Notes under the pieces: model-generated
The model's database searches: none
Seen by the model: the letters and a program-made list of their open reading frames with translations, nothing else
What the model was told of the DNA's origin: nothing
Part shown: positions 17,548-24,494 of the stretch, piece by piece
Layout of the letters: each line of letters starts with the position of its first letter
Numbering within the stretch: position 1 is the first letter of the stretch
Assembly (NCBI GenBank): GCA_002789675.1
Contig: PFTR01000117.1
Coordinates: forward strand, 3,613-38,761
Direction: 5' to 3'
Origin: Alphaproteobacteria bacterium CG_4_9_14_3_um_filter_47_13
GTDB lineage: Bacteria; Pseudomonadota; Alphaproteobacteria; Micavibrionales; Micavibrionaceae
Length of the DNA: 35,149 nucleotides
Position numbers and translations under genes: made by a program

Positions 17548-17793
17548 ATGAAAGAAAATGAAACAGACCGGAAGAGAGGCGAGAGCAATTTCTTGGGCAA
17601 GTTGCCTGCCGATGGGTATGTGAGGCTATCGGAATTGATCCCAAACCCCATTCCATTTTCACCCGCTACCCTGTGGCGGAAGGTTAAGGACGGCACTTTT
17701 CCGGCTCCCGTCAAACTTTCCGAGCGCGTGACAGCATGGCGTGTGGAAGATGTCCGTGCGTGGATGCAGGCGCTTTCGCATGACAGGGTGTAA
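17548..17793 (+). CDS. AlpA-family transcriptional regulator / excisionase-like
   Basis: An 81-residue helix-turn-helix protein of the AlpA (phage_AlpA) type: VRLSELIPNPIPFSPATLWRKVKDGTFP and PVKLSERVTAWRVEDVRAWM are the characteristic recognition-helix and wing sequences. In P4-type elements such proteins control int and act as excisionase. A GCCTCA/TGAGGC inverted repeat lies just upstream (17513-17541), and its ATGAGGCTAT half recurs inverted at the right end (24385-24394), which may mark its binding sites. The primase starts 2 nt after the stop. Confidence 0.88.
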   Translation: MKENETDRKRGESNFLGKLPADGYVRLSELIPNPIPFSPATLWRKVKDGTFPAPVKLSERVTAWRVEDVRAWMQALSHDRV

Positions 17794-17795
17794 GC

Positions 17796-18731
17796 ATGGA
17801 ACCCGGACAAAAAGAAAGCCCCGCTGCGAACGGGGCTGAGAAATTTACACGCCATCACCGTACCAATTCCCGGGCATTTCCACAAGATATAGCTGTGGCA
17901 TTCAAAGCAGCACTGGATAAAGCGGGCCTGCCCACGAAAGACAAAATCACAGCGGGTGGCAAGATGCATCGTTTTACAGTGGAGGGCGACAAGCCGGGAT
18001 CGAAAAACGGCTGGTATATCCTTTATGGTGATAGCCTGCCTGCCGGTGCATATGGATGCTGGAAACGGGGCATATCGGAAACATGGTGCTTGAAGCCTGA
18101 CCAGCAGATGACGGCGGCAGAGCGGGTAGAGTTTTCCCGCCGCATGATAGAGGCCCGCAAAGCCCGCGAGGCGGAAGAAGAGGCGCGGCGCAGAGCGGCA
18201 CGGGAGAAAGCAGCGGCGATCTGGCAGGCCGCGCCCCCGGCCCCTGACAATCACCCCTATCTCGCGGCAAAGGGCGTTCGCAATCACGGCCTGCGCCAGC
18301 ACAACAGGGCGCTGGTTATTCCGCTGCGGGATAGTTACGGAATCCTTCACTCTTTGCAATTCATTGACGGCACGGGAAACAAGCGGTTCCTGTCCGGCGG
18401 ACGGATACAGGGCTGCTATTTTGCGATAGGAAGCCCCATAGAATCCCTCTGTATCGCGGAAGGGTATGCTACTGCCGCCAGCATAAATGAATCCACGCAC
18501 TTGCCTGTGGCCGTGGCATTCAACTGCGGGAACCTGCTGCCAGTGGCACAGGCGCTGCGGGCGAAATTTAAGACTATTGAGATTATTCTCTGCGCGGATA
18601 ACGACACTCGCACACCGGGCAATCCCGGCCTAACAAAGGCAATGGAAGCGGCTGCCGCCGTTGGCGCAAGACTGGCCGTTCCGTCCTGTCATGGCGATTT
18701 TAACGATCTATACAGGGGCGCAGGACAATGA
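17796..18731 (+). CDS. Toprim-domain primase-like protein
   Basis: A 311-residue protein like those of phage and plasmid primases. The N-terminal part (MHRFTVEGDKPGSKNGWYILYGD, YGCWKRG) resembles the region before the Toprim domain in P4-type primases. A charged helix (about residues 105-145, EAEEEARRRAAREKAAA) links to HPYLAAKGV and the Toprim core: glutamate in CIAEGYATAASI and the DxD-like ILCADNDTRTPGNPGL. It probably makes primers for element replication together with the downstream ATPase, to which it is coupled by ATGA. Confidence 0.87.
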   Translation: MEPGQKESPAANGAEKFTRHHRTNSRAFPQDIAVAFKAALDKAGLPTKDKITAGGKMHRFTVEGDKPGSKNGWYILYGDSLPAGAYGCWKRGISETWCLKPDQQMTAAERVEFSRRMIEARKAREAEEEARRRAAREKAAAIWQAAPPAPDNHPYLAAKGVRNHGLRQHNRALVIPLRDSYGILHSLQFIDGTGNKRFLSGGRIQGCYFAIGSPIESLCIAEGYATAASINESTHLPVAVAFNCGNLLPVAQALRAKFKTIEIILCADNDTRTPGNPGLTKAMEAAAAVGARLAVPSCHGDFNDLYRGAGQ

Positions 18732-20200
18732 CCGATAATCAGAACCCTGACGCGGTACGGGATGCCATCAATGCCGCCGCGCCGGTGGAAGAAACAATTT
18801 CCGAAGCCGTTGCAAGATTATCGGCATTGCCGCCGCTGGAGTATGAAAGGGTGCGAAAAGCCGAAGCAGAAAAGCTAGGCATTGACCGTGTGACTGTTCT
18901 GGATAGAGAGGTGGAGAATGTCCGCCGCCCTGCCCAGACAGAAAACGGCCCTGCGGAAATGTTCCCTGCTATCGAGCCATGTTCTGAAGCCGTTGACGGC
19001 GCGGCCTTGCTGGAAGAGATAGCGGAAACCATCCGGCGCTTTATCGTATGCGATCCTGAAACCGTTACGGCGGCGACACTCTGGATCGTCTTTACCTGGC
19101 TTATAGACCGCGTACAGGTTGCGCCGCTGGCCGTTATCACGGCACCGGAAAAGCGTTGCGGTAAATCGCAGTTGCTTGACCTGATCGGCAGGCTTTCACG
19201 CCGCCCGCTGGTAGCGTCAAATATTTCACCGGCTGCAATATTCAGGGTGATCGAAGCCCATGCCCCCACACTTTTGATAGATGAGGCCGATGCCTTCCTG
19301 AAGGACAATGAAGAAGCGCGGGGCATTCTAAATTCCGGCCATACCCGGCAATCCGCCTATGTCATCCGGGTTGTAGGGGAAGACCATATCCCTACGCAAT
19401 TCAGCACATGGGGAGCCAAAGCCATATCAGGAATTGGCGTGCTGGCCGATACGCTCATGGATAGGGCTGTTGTTCTGGAACTGCGCCGCAAACTGCCCCA
19501 TGAAAATGTACAAAGGCTGCGCCATGCCGACCCAGCTGATTTTCAACGCCTGACTTCCATGCTGGCGCGATATTCCGAAGATACGGGACGGATGACGGAA
19601 GCGGCCCGTCCTCTTCTGCCAGACTCCCTAAATGACAGGGCGCAAGACAACTGGGAGCCGTTACTTGCGATTGCTGACAATGCTGGCGGCAACTGGCCAC
19701 AGCTGGCAAGAGAAGCGGCATTGAAAATTTCAGGTATCGAGCAGGAATCGTCTTCCCTGACTGCCGAATTACTGGCGGATATTCGGGAAATTTTTGAAAT
19801 AAAACGAGTGGAAAGACTTTCGACAGTAGACTTGCTACAGGAATTAAATGTCGATGATGTAAAGCCATGGGCAACATATAACAGGGGCAAGCCCATGAAC
19901 CCCCGGCAACTGGCGAAGCGGCTAGGAGAATACAGAATAAAACCGCAGACCATCCGCATGGGCACCGGCACGGTGAAAGGCTTTCAGAAAGCATGGTTTG
20001 ACGATGCTTTCACGCGCTACCTGTCACCCCCTTCCAGCCCTTTCCTCAATTCATCCGTAACATCCGGCACATCATTGAAAAATAATGATAATTCTCGGCT
20101 TTCTATCCGTAACAGCGAAGAAAATGTTACCGATGCAAAAGGCCATAGTGCCTTGAATAATAAGGATTGTTACGGCGTTACGGATGCAGAGGTGTTTTGA
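18728..20200 (+). CDS. DUF3631-domain ATPase (replicative helicase-like)
   Basis: A 490-residue protein. Residues about 90-300 form a P-loop NTPase: Walker A variant APEKRCGKSQ (140-148), Walker B TLLIDEADAF (181-190), SGHTRQSAYVIRVVG and DRAVVLELRRKLP. The DUF3631 region (ENVQRLRHADPADFQ onwards, DNWEPLLAIADNAGGNWP, ADIREIF, NPRQLAKRLGEYRI) is characteristic of proteins paired with phage primases. It probably unwinds DNA at the element origin. The C-terminal 60 residues are serine/asparagine-rich and probably disordered. Its stop overlaps the next start (TGATG). Confidence 0.88.
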   Translation: MTDNQNPDAVRDAINAAAPVEETISEAVARLSALPPLEYERVRKAEAEKLGIDRVTVLDREVENVRRPAQTENGPAEMFPAIEPCSEAVDGAALLEEIAETIRRFIVCDPETVTAATLWIVFTWLIDRVQVAPLAVITAPEKRCGKSQLLDLIGRLSRRPLVASNISPAAIFRVIEAHAPTLLIDEADAFLKDNEEARGILNSGHTRQSAYVIRVVGEDHIPTQFSTWGAKAISGIGVLADTLMDRAVVLELRRKLPHENVQRLRHADPADFQRLTSMLARYSEDTGRMTEAARPLLPDSLNDRAQDNWEPLLAIADNAGGNWPQLAREAALKISGIEQESSSLTAELLADIREIFEIKRVERLSTVDLLQELNVDDVKPWATYNRGKPMNPRQLAKRLGEYRIKPQTIRMGTGTVKGFQKAWFDDAFTRYLSPPSSPFLNSSVTSGTSLKNNDNSRLSIRNSEENVTDAKGHSALNNKDCYGVTDAEVF

Positions 20201-20469
20201 TGGAAGCGGGCATACTCATACAGGAAATCAAAACGCACGGACTGGATATTCAGGTCATAGACGGCAATCTGCATGTTCGGCCCCGCGACCGGATCACTGA
20301 AAGCATACGGCAGGCAATACAGGGACAGAAAAGGGCGCTGGTGGATTTTATCGAAGCCTATGAGGAACGCGCCGCGATCATGGAATTTGACGGCGGCATG
20401 TCGCGGCAGGAAGCAGAGGCAGAAGCTTTTAAAGATTGTGTGGCTCTGTGCGGAGAGTACAAACCATGA
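20200..20469 (+). CDS. Small TubC_N-like docking-domain protein
   Basis: An 89-residue protein starting at ATG 20200, one base into the helicase stop; the ORF track's start at 20167 would overlap the helicase needlessly. Residues 1-55 (ILIQEIKTHGLDIQVIDGNLHVRPRD, IRQAIQGQKRALVDFIE) have the helix-strand-strand-helix pattern of TubC N-terminal docking domains, which recur as tiny proteins next to phage primase/helicase genes. The function there is unknown; a protein-interaction role is inferred. Confidence 0.7.
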   Translation: MEAGILIQEIKTHGLDIQVIDGNLHVRPRDRITESIRQAIQGQKRALVDFIEAYEERAAIMEFDGGMSRQEAEAEAFKDCVALCGEYKP

Positions 20470-21017
20470 CCGGGTCCGCCATATATCCGCAGTTTGAGGG
20501 GCTGAAACTCACGGCCAAGCAGCAAGAATTTGTTGTCCTCTATTGCCGTCCTGACATGGGTTTCAATGCCGCCCGTGCGTACCGGAAGGCTTACGGACTG
20601 AGTACAAAGGACTCTGAAAGCGCCAAGAGAAGCGCCAGCCGTTTGTTGACCAAAGTCCACGTTTCAACAGCCATTCACATTGAATGTTCGCGCCGCCTTG
20701 CCCTGCATGATGATATTGCGCGGCAGGTTATGGCTGAGTGGTACAAGATGATGACGCTGGATATTTTCTCAGTGCTGACCATAGAGGGAGGCGTCGTGAA
20801 GCTGAGGCCTTTAGAGGAAATCCCGCCTGTAGCCTTGAGTTGCATTAAAGAGCTACACAATACGCAGCAGGGTATCAGCGTGACCTTCATGGATAAACAC
20901 AAGGCTATGGAAAGCTTGGCGAAGGCCTTGGGAGTTTACAGCAGCAGCCATTCCCAGACTGGCAATGAGCCATACGAGGCACTTGTGGTGCGGCTGGCAC
21001 GTGAAAATCCCGAATAA
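20466..21017 (+). CDS. terS: Phage terminase small subunit
   Basis: A 183-residue protein starting at ATG 20466 on an ATGA overlap (the ORF track's 20436 start is less likely). LKLTAKQQEFVVLYCRPDMGFNAARAYRKAYGLS and ASRLLTKVHVSTAI form the N-terminal helix-turn-helix of Terminase_2 proteins, which recognise the packaging site. The later TFMDKHKAMESLAKALGVY is also typical of the family. No large subunit, portal or procapsid gene is nearby. A lone small terminase in an integrating element is the known device by which phage satellites redirect a helper's packaging motor to their own DNA. Confidence 0.85.
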   Translation: MTGSAIYPQFEGLKLTAKQQEFVVLYCRPDMGFNAARAYRKAYGLSTKDSESAKRSASRLLTKVHVSTAIHIECSRRLALHDDIARQVMAEWYKMMTLDIFSVLTIEGGVVKLRPLEEIPPVALSCIKELHNTQQGISVTFMDKHKAMESLAKALGVYSSSHSQTGNEPYEALVVRLARENPE

Positions 21018-21059
21018 ATCTTGCTCTACAGAGCGTTATTTCATACGGTAGCTGTGCAG

Positions 21060-21246
21060 AGGTGAGAACCTTTGCCGGGGCATTACAACCCCGCAATGAA
21101 CGGTGGCGTGTCCGTCATCACGTCGCTTCTCGGCTTATGCCCGGGGAGCGGCGGCGCATGTCCAAGCTTCGGCTAAAGGCCGTCGCGGTCGTTTCATTGC
21201 GGCTTGTAAATCCCCGGTCACCAGCGGAAACGCCGGTGACCGTTTT
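21060..21246 (+). ncRNA. Candidate structured leader RNA upstream of the 21274 gene
   Basis: The 256-nt gap between terS and the next gene is GC-rich and full of small stems: TGC(C)GGGG-CATTACAA-CCCCGCA (21073-21095), AGC-TTCG-GCT, CGGC-TAAAG-GCCG, and a terminal hairpin with a GAAA loop (21215-21242). From memory, closely similar sequence (encoding MPGERRRMSKLRLKAVAVVS if translated) lies upstream of Icd-like/Ash-like genes in enterobacterial P4-like prophages, and a conserved RNA named icd-II has been described near such genes. I could not verify either link. Small ORFs (21062, 21103) overlap it but are judged unlikely proteins. Confidence 0.45.
21215..21246 (+). terminator. Hairpin with GAAA loop and T-run upstream of 21274
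   Basis: CGGTCACC / GGTGACCG (8 bp), one A-C mismatch, GCG / CGC around GAAA, followed by TTTT. It has the form of a rho-independent terminator but lies inside the leader 28 nt before a start codon with its own ribosome site, so it could be an attenuator as well as the end of the int-terS transcript. Confidence 0.6.
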
Positions 21247-21273
21247 ACATTCAGGCAAGAGGAAGGCGCAGCC

Positions 21274-21954
21274 ATGACATTGGATATATCTCTAATAATG
21301 ATTTTATGTGCTGCGTGCACATATCTGACCTTTTCAAAAATTCAAAAAAAGATTTGGAAAATTCTGTCCTTCACAGGCGTTTGGTTTATGGGATTTGTGT
21401 TAACGATTTTGCTGGGAATCTATGTTTCCAGCGAGCTTCATGGCGGCGATTTTAGTATTATGCAGCGCTATTTAGGCAATAGCATCTTTATGCCGTTGGC
21501 AGGATGTGTGCTGGGTGCTTGGGCTTTTACAAAAAAGGCTAAAGCGAAAAAAAACATAGATGTAGAGAGTGCAAAAATTTCTTCATCGTTAATCTTCCTG
21601 TCCTGTGCATGTGCCCTGTCCTTATCAGCGTGCGCCGCAAAAGGGCCAGTTATCACGCCACAAGACGCTGCAATGAACGAAGCGCTTAATGTTTGCGGCT
21701 ACACCGGTACAATTGATCCCAAAATTCACGAATGCGCACAGAATGTTTATCCGCAGATATTGCCTGCATATATGCAGGTGGCGCAGCAACAGGGGCAGCA
21801 ACGGCGTGCGGATGCCAGGTATGACATGCAGCAGGCAAGTCAGGCCATGAGTAATACAGCAGACGCATGGCGCTCAGTCGCACAAACACCCACCATGACC
21901 GACTGCCGCGTGCACGGTTACAACAATGACAAAATATCCTGTACGAGCCACTGA
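21274..21954 (+). CDS. Membrane protein with internal lipoprotein-like signal
   Basis: A 226-residue protein. GAGGAAGG (21260-21267) supports ATG 21274 rather than the ORF track's 21103. Residues 1-90 hold three hydrophobic segments (SLIMILCAACTYLTF, FTGVWFMGFVLTILLGIYV, IFMPLAGCVLGAWAF), then a lysine cluster, then a signal like that of a lipoprotein (SSLIFLSCACALSLSACAAKG, about 105-126). The last ~100 residues are hydrophilic, glutamine-rich (MQVAQQQGQQRR) and carry four cysteines. It looks like a membrane protein joined to a lipoprotein. No function is assigned. Confidence 0.6.
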   Translation: MTLDISLIMILCAACTYLTFSKIQKKIWKILSFTGVWFMGFVLTILLGIYVSSELHGGDFSIMQRYLGNSIFMPLAGCVLGAWAFTKKAKAKKNIDVESAKISSSLIFLSCACALSLSACAAKGPVITPQDAAMNEALNVCGYTGTIDPKIHECAQNVYPQILPAYMQVAQQQGQQRRADARYDMQQASQAMSNTADAWRSVAQTPTMTDCRVHGYNNDKISCTSH

Positions 21955-22184
21955 TGAAATTCAAAAAATTATTAGGCATATTTGGCGTTGTTTATCTCAT
22001 TCTTTGTGTGGGCATACTGGGCTATATTTTTCTTGCCGATTGGAAAAATGCTTTTTTTGCTTTTGGAGGTACGGCCCTGCAAGTAGGGGGCGCTGTTTTA
22101 GGTTTTTGGTTGTTAAAGTCATTGTATTCAAAATACTCTCAAAGAAATCGGCTCGACACAGAAGAGAAAGCTCGGAAGGATTAA
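21954..22184 (+). CDS. Small membrane protein, 76 aa
   Basis: Starts on the TGATG overlap with the previous gene. Two hydrophobic helices (about residues 8-27, VVYLILCVGILGYIF, and 35-54, AFGGTALQVGGAVLGFWLL) separated by a short loop, and a charged C-terminus (RNRLDTEEKARKD). The size and topology would fit a holin, small toxin or a membrane partner of its neighbour, but nothing distinguishes these. Confidence 0.6.
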   Translation: MKFKKLLGIFGVVYLILCVGILGYIFLADWKNAFFAFGGTALQVGGAVLGFWLLKSLYSKYSQRNRLDTEEKARKD

Positions 22185-22257
22185 GGGCTATTTTTTACCC
22201 TGCGCATTTACTATAATTTCTCACATTCAAGGGATAATTAGCTTGGGAGCAGCAAAA

Positions 22258-22722
22258 ATGGAAAAAGAGCAGGAAACCAAAAAGCCGACAAGCAAGATCA
22301 TGGGTATTGTCATGTTTCTCATCGTTGCCGCTATTTTCGTAGGGCCGAGGGTGATGCGGGAGCAAGGCGTTCCTTCTGCGGCAACCTTGTCCGGCGTGGA
22401 AGCGCTCAGAGAAAAGATCGGATCCGACAGGTTTGAAAGCCTGATGAAGGGAACCCTTCCGATAGGATATACCGGTATATGCGTGAAAGAGCATGGCGAA
22501 AATCCAGCACTTATGGCTGCGGCTCAGTCATACAACACCCGCAACCAAGCTAAAATGACCGCCATGCTGCAATCCATTGAAGCCAGTGGCGGGCTGACTG
22601 CCGATGAAAAAGAGGCCATCGATAAATACGCTTATTCGAGAGTGGTGGGGGACATTCACAATGGCCATATATCCTGTGACACCGTTGCCGACCGTATCAA
22701 TGGCGGCGAATGGGATTTTTGA
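22258..22722 (+). CDS. Single-pass membrane-anchored hypothetical protein, 154 aa
   Basis: ATG 22258 with GGGAG at 22245-22249 is preferred over the ORF track's TTG 22243. One membrane segment (about residues 16-33, IMGIVMFLIVAAIFVGP) then a mostly helical domain (ALREKIGSDRFESLMKG, MLQSIEASGGLTADEKEAID). Three cysteines; the end (GHISCDTVADRI) resembles the ISC ending of the 21274 product. The family is unknown. Confidence 0.6.
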   Translation: MEKEQETKKPTSKIMGIVMFLIVAAIFVGPRVMREQGVPSAATLSGVEALREKIGSDRFESLMKGTLPIGYTGICVKEHGENPALMAAAQSYNTRNQAKMTAMLQSIEASGGLTADEKEAIDKYAYSRVVGDIHNGHISCDTVADRINGGEWDF

Positions 22723-22729
22723 GCAGAGC

Positions 22730-23356
22730 ATGAGCAAAAAGATCGAAAATTCCAGCGCCATGCGGGATTTGTACTGCGACCTCATGGAAGAGATAAAGCG
22801 GCGGATAACGGTTGTCACGAATATAACGGCGGGCCTTCTTCCTCTTCCGCGCATTGTTGCCTATGAAATTTGCTATTTGCAACTTCGGATGGTTTGTGAA
22901 CTGATTGCGTTGTCGTGTCTGGCCGCGCATGGCGATCTGCCGGAGGCCAAAGGCAAAAAGCTCTCTAAAGCCTATAACGCCGATGAAATCATAAAGCAGT
23001 TGGAAAAACTGCACTCCAATTTTTATCCCATTCCCAGCCGCCAGATATGCAACGCTCAGACCGGACGCCCTGAAAGGGTGGAACCGATTACCCAAGGGTA
23101 CTTAAAAAAAGAGGATTTGCTGAGATTGTACGGCGAATGCGGCGATGTTCTGCACCGTGGCAATCTGCGCCATATCCTCAGCGGGAAGGAAAAAGAAATC
23201 AGTTTTGAAAAAATCAATGGGTGGGTACAGAGAATAACGACTCTGCTTAACCATCACCAAATCCAGCTTATCCGCGAGGATGAGATGTTCTGGATTTTGA
23301 TGCAGTCCGGTACGGACGGCAAGGTGCATGGAGCACTGATGAAAAAGGCGGCGTAA
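22730..23356 (+). CDS. Hypothetical protein preceding the protease, 208 aa
   Basis: The ORF track starts at 22604 inside the previous gene; ATG 22730, 7 nt after that stop, is the likely start (MSKKIENSS). The protein is soluble and mainly helical: a hydrophobic helix pair around AYEICYLQLRMVCELIALSCLAAHG and a C-terminal LLRLYGECGDVLHRGN block with histidines. This pattern recalls HEPN-like or AbiV-like helical proteins, but the RX4-6H catalytic motif is not evident. The protease starts 19 nt downstream, so the two may work together. Confidence 0.6.
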   Translation: MSKKIENSSAMRDLYCDLMEEIKRRITVVTNITAGLLPLPRIVAYEICYLQLRMVCELIALSCLAAHGDLPEAKGKKLSKAYNADEIIKQLEKLHSNFYPIPSRQICNAQTGRPERVEPITQGYLKKEDLLRLYGECGDVLHRGNLRHILSGKEKEISFEKINGWVQRITTLLNHHQIQLIREDEMFWILMQSGTDGKVHGALMKKAA

Positions 23357-23375
23357 ATGGCCTAAGGAGACAAAC

Positions 23376-24380
23376 ATGCCATTCCCGTATTTGCCAAGGG
23401 GCGGTGAGGATGAAACGTTGTTTCGGATTGATGATCCTTTCGGGTTGCGCTCTGTCATCATCCCTTTGTTTGCTATTGATAGAGAAACCGAAGAAATCAG
23501 TGGAATAGGGACTGCTTTCCGGGTTGATCCTTTTGGCACATATCTTACGGCTTATCATGTGCTGGAAAGCCGGGAGACGCGAAACTTTTTTAATAGCCCT
23601 GAGCTTGGGACTGTATTTGGTTTTTTTAGCCCCGGACTGGTTTTAGGAAGGCCGCCGATCCCGCGTGACAGCTTTGTTTTTCTACATGAAGCGGCAACGA
23701 TACGGGGAGAAAGGGAAAGCCCCTTGCTCCATCTGCCGAATGAAACAGTAAATGTCTTTGATTGTGCAAAGCTGATTTTTGATCCGCGCAGTCCAAAGGT
23801 GCAGCAGCATCGTGGGTTTTTGCCTTTGCAAGTTTATGGTGGCAACCCTCCCGCGATAGGGGATCGTGTCATGGCGGTAGGTTATCCCGGTGTTATGAAT
23901 GTGCAACATGTTCCTGAGGGCAATCTTGTTCATTTTACGGAGGGGTTGTTTGGTGCTGTAGGCACTATTACCGAGATATTGCCCCAAGGACGCGATAGGA
24001 CTAGGCCTTGGCCTACTTTTGTTGTTTCGTCCAAATGGCCCAGCGGTATCAGCGGCGGCCCTATTTTCAACCAAGATGGATATGTGATTGGCGTAGTTAG
24101 TTCCAGCGGTCATAATCCAGATGTTGACGAACTGACCGAAGGCTATGCCTTCTGGTTTCGACCATTGCCAGCGATGCGAGGATTTTTGCCTTCGGTTGAT
24201 ACGGATAATGAGGGATCGCTCCGAGTCTGGGGTGTGTTAAGACAAAATCCGTGGAGGTTGGCAGGAATTTTTGCTATTCGGGAACAGGCAGAGGCTTATA
24301 GAGCTGAGCTTGGCGCTGAGTATGAGGTTATTTTTGGCAGTAATCGTTTTGGGACGGATGATTTTGTATATTCTTCCTGA
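23376..24380 (+). CDS. Cytosolic trypsin-like serine protease
   Basis: A 334-residue protein with an S1-type fold. The triad is readable: His61 in LTAYHVL, Asp129 in NVFDCAKL, Ser226 in GISGGP, with GYVIGVVSS after it. There is no signal peptide or membrane segment, so unlike periplasmic HtrA proteins it should act in the cytoplasm. There is no PDZ domain; the last ~65 residues (SLRVWGVLRQNPWRLAG onwards) are an unknown C-terminal part. AAGGAG at 23362-23367 fits the ATG. As the last gene before the right attachment site it sits where satellites often carry anti-phage cargo. Defence is inferred from position and enzyme type only. Confidence 0.82.
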   Translation: MPFPYLPRGGEDETLFRIDDPFGLRSVIIPLFAIDRETEEISGIGTAFRVDPFGTYLTAYHVLESRETRNFFNSPELGTVFGFFSPGLVLGRPPIPRDSFVFLHEAATIRGERESPLLHLPNETVNVFDCAKLIFDPRSPKVQQHRGFLPLQVYGGNPPAIGDRVMAVGYPGVMNVQHVPEGNLVHFTEGLFGAVGTITEILPQGRDRTRPWPTFVVSSKWPSGISGGPIFNQDGYVIGVVSSSGHNPDVDELTEGYAFWFRPLPAMRGFLPSVDTDNEGSLRVWGVLRQNPWRLAGIFAIREQAEAYRAELGAEYEVIFGSNRFGTDDFVYSS

Positions 24381-24416
24381 TAAGATAGCCTCATGAAAAT
24401 TTATGGCAGCTCACAC

Positions 24417-24442
24417 AAAACCGTGTATAAAACCGGGTACAA
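24417..24442 (+). repeat. Right subterminal repeat (putative arm sites)
   Basis: ACCGTGTA at 24420 and ACCGGGTA at 24432, 12 bp apart, in the same orientation as the left copy (15351-15376; 23/26 identical). It lies 52 nt inside the right attachment repeat. Confidence 0.7.
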
Positions 24443-24494
24443 AAGGAGTGATGCCCAAAATAATTGATTCAATATCAATTACTTAGATTCAAAA

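Noticed and set aside
17541-18500. 319-aa minus-strand ORF opposite alpA and the primase
   Set aside because: It covers two sense genes with clear domains and shows shadow-like Cys/Arg/Ser-rich composition without motifs.
21103-21273. 57-residue N-terminal extension of the 21274 gene
   Set aside because: It would cross the terminal hairpin and structured leader, while ATG 21274 has a strong Shine-Dalgarno and begins a membrane segment.
21062-21277. 71-aa ORF (MRTFAGALQPRN...) between terS and the membrane protein
   Set aside because: Arginine-rich product over a region dense in hairpins and lacking a convincing ribosome site; all frames here are fairly open because of base composition. A structured RNA is the better reading.
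22730-23356. HEPN toxin assignment for the 208-aa protein
   Set aside because: The general helical pattern is suggestive, but the R-X4-6-H catalytic motif could not be found.
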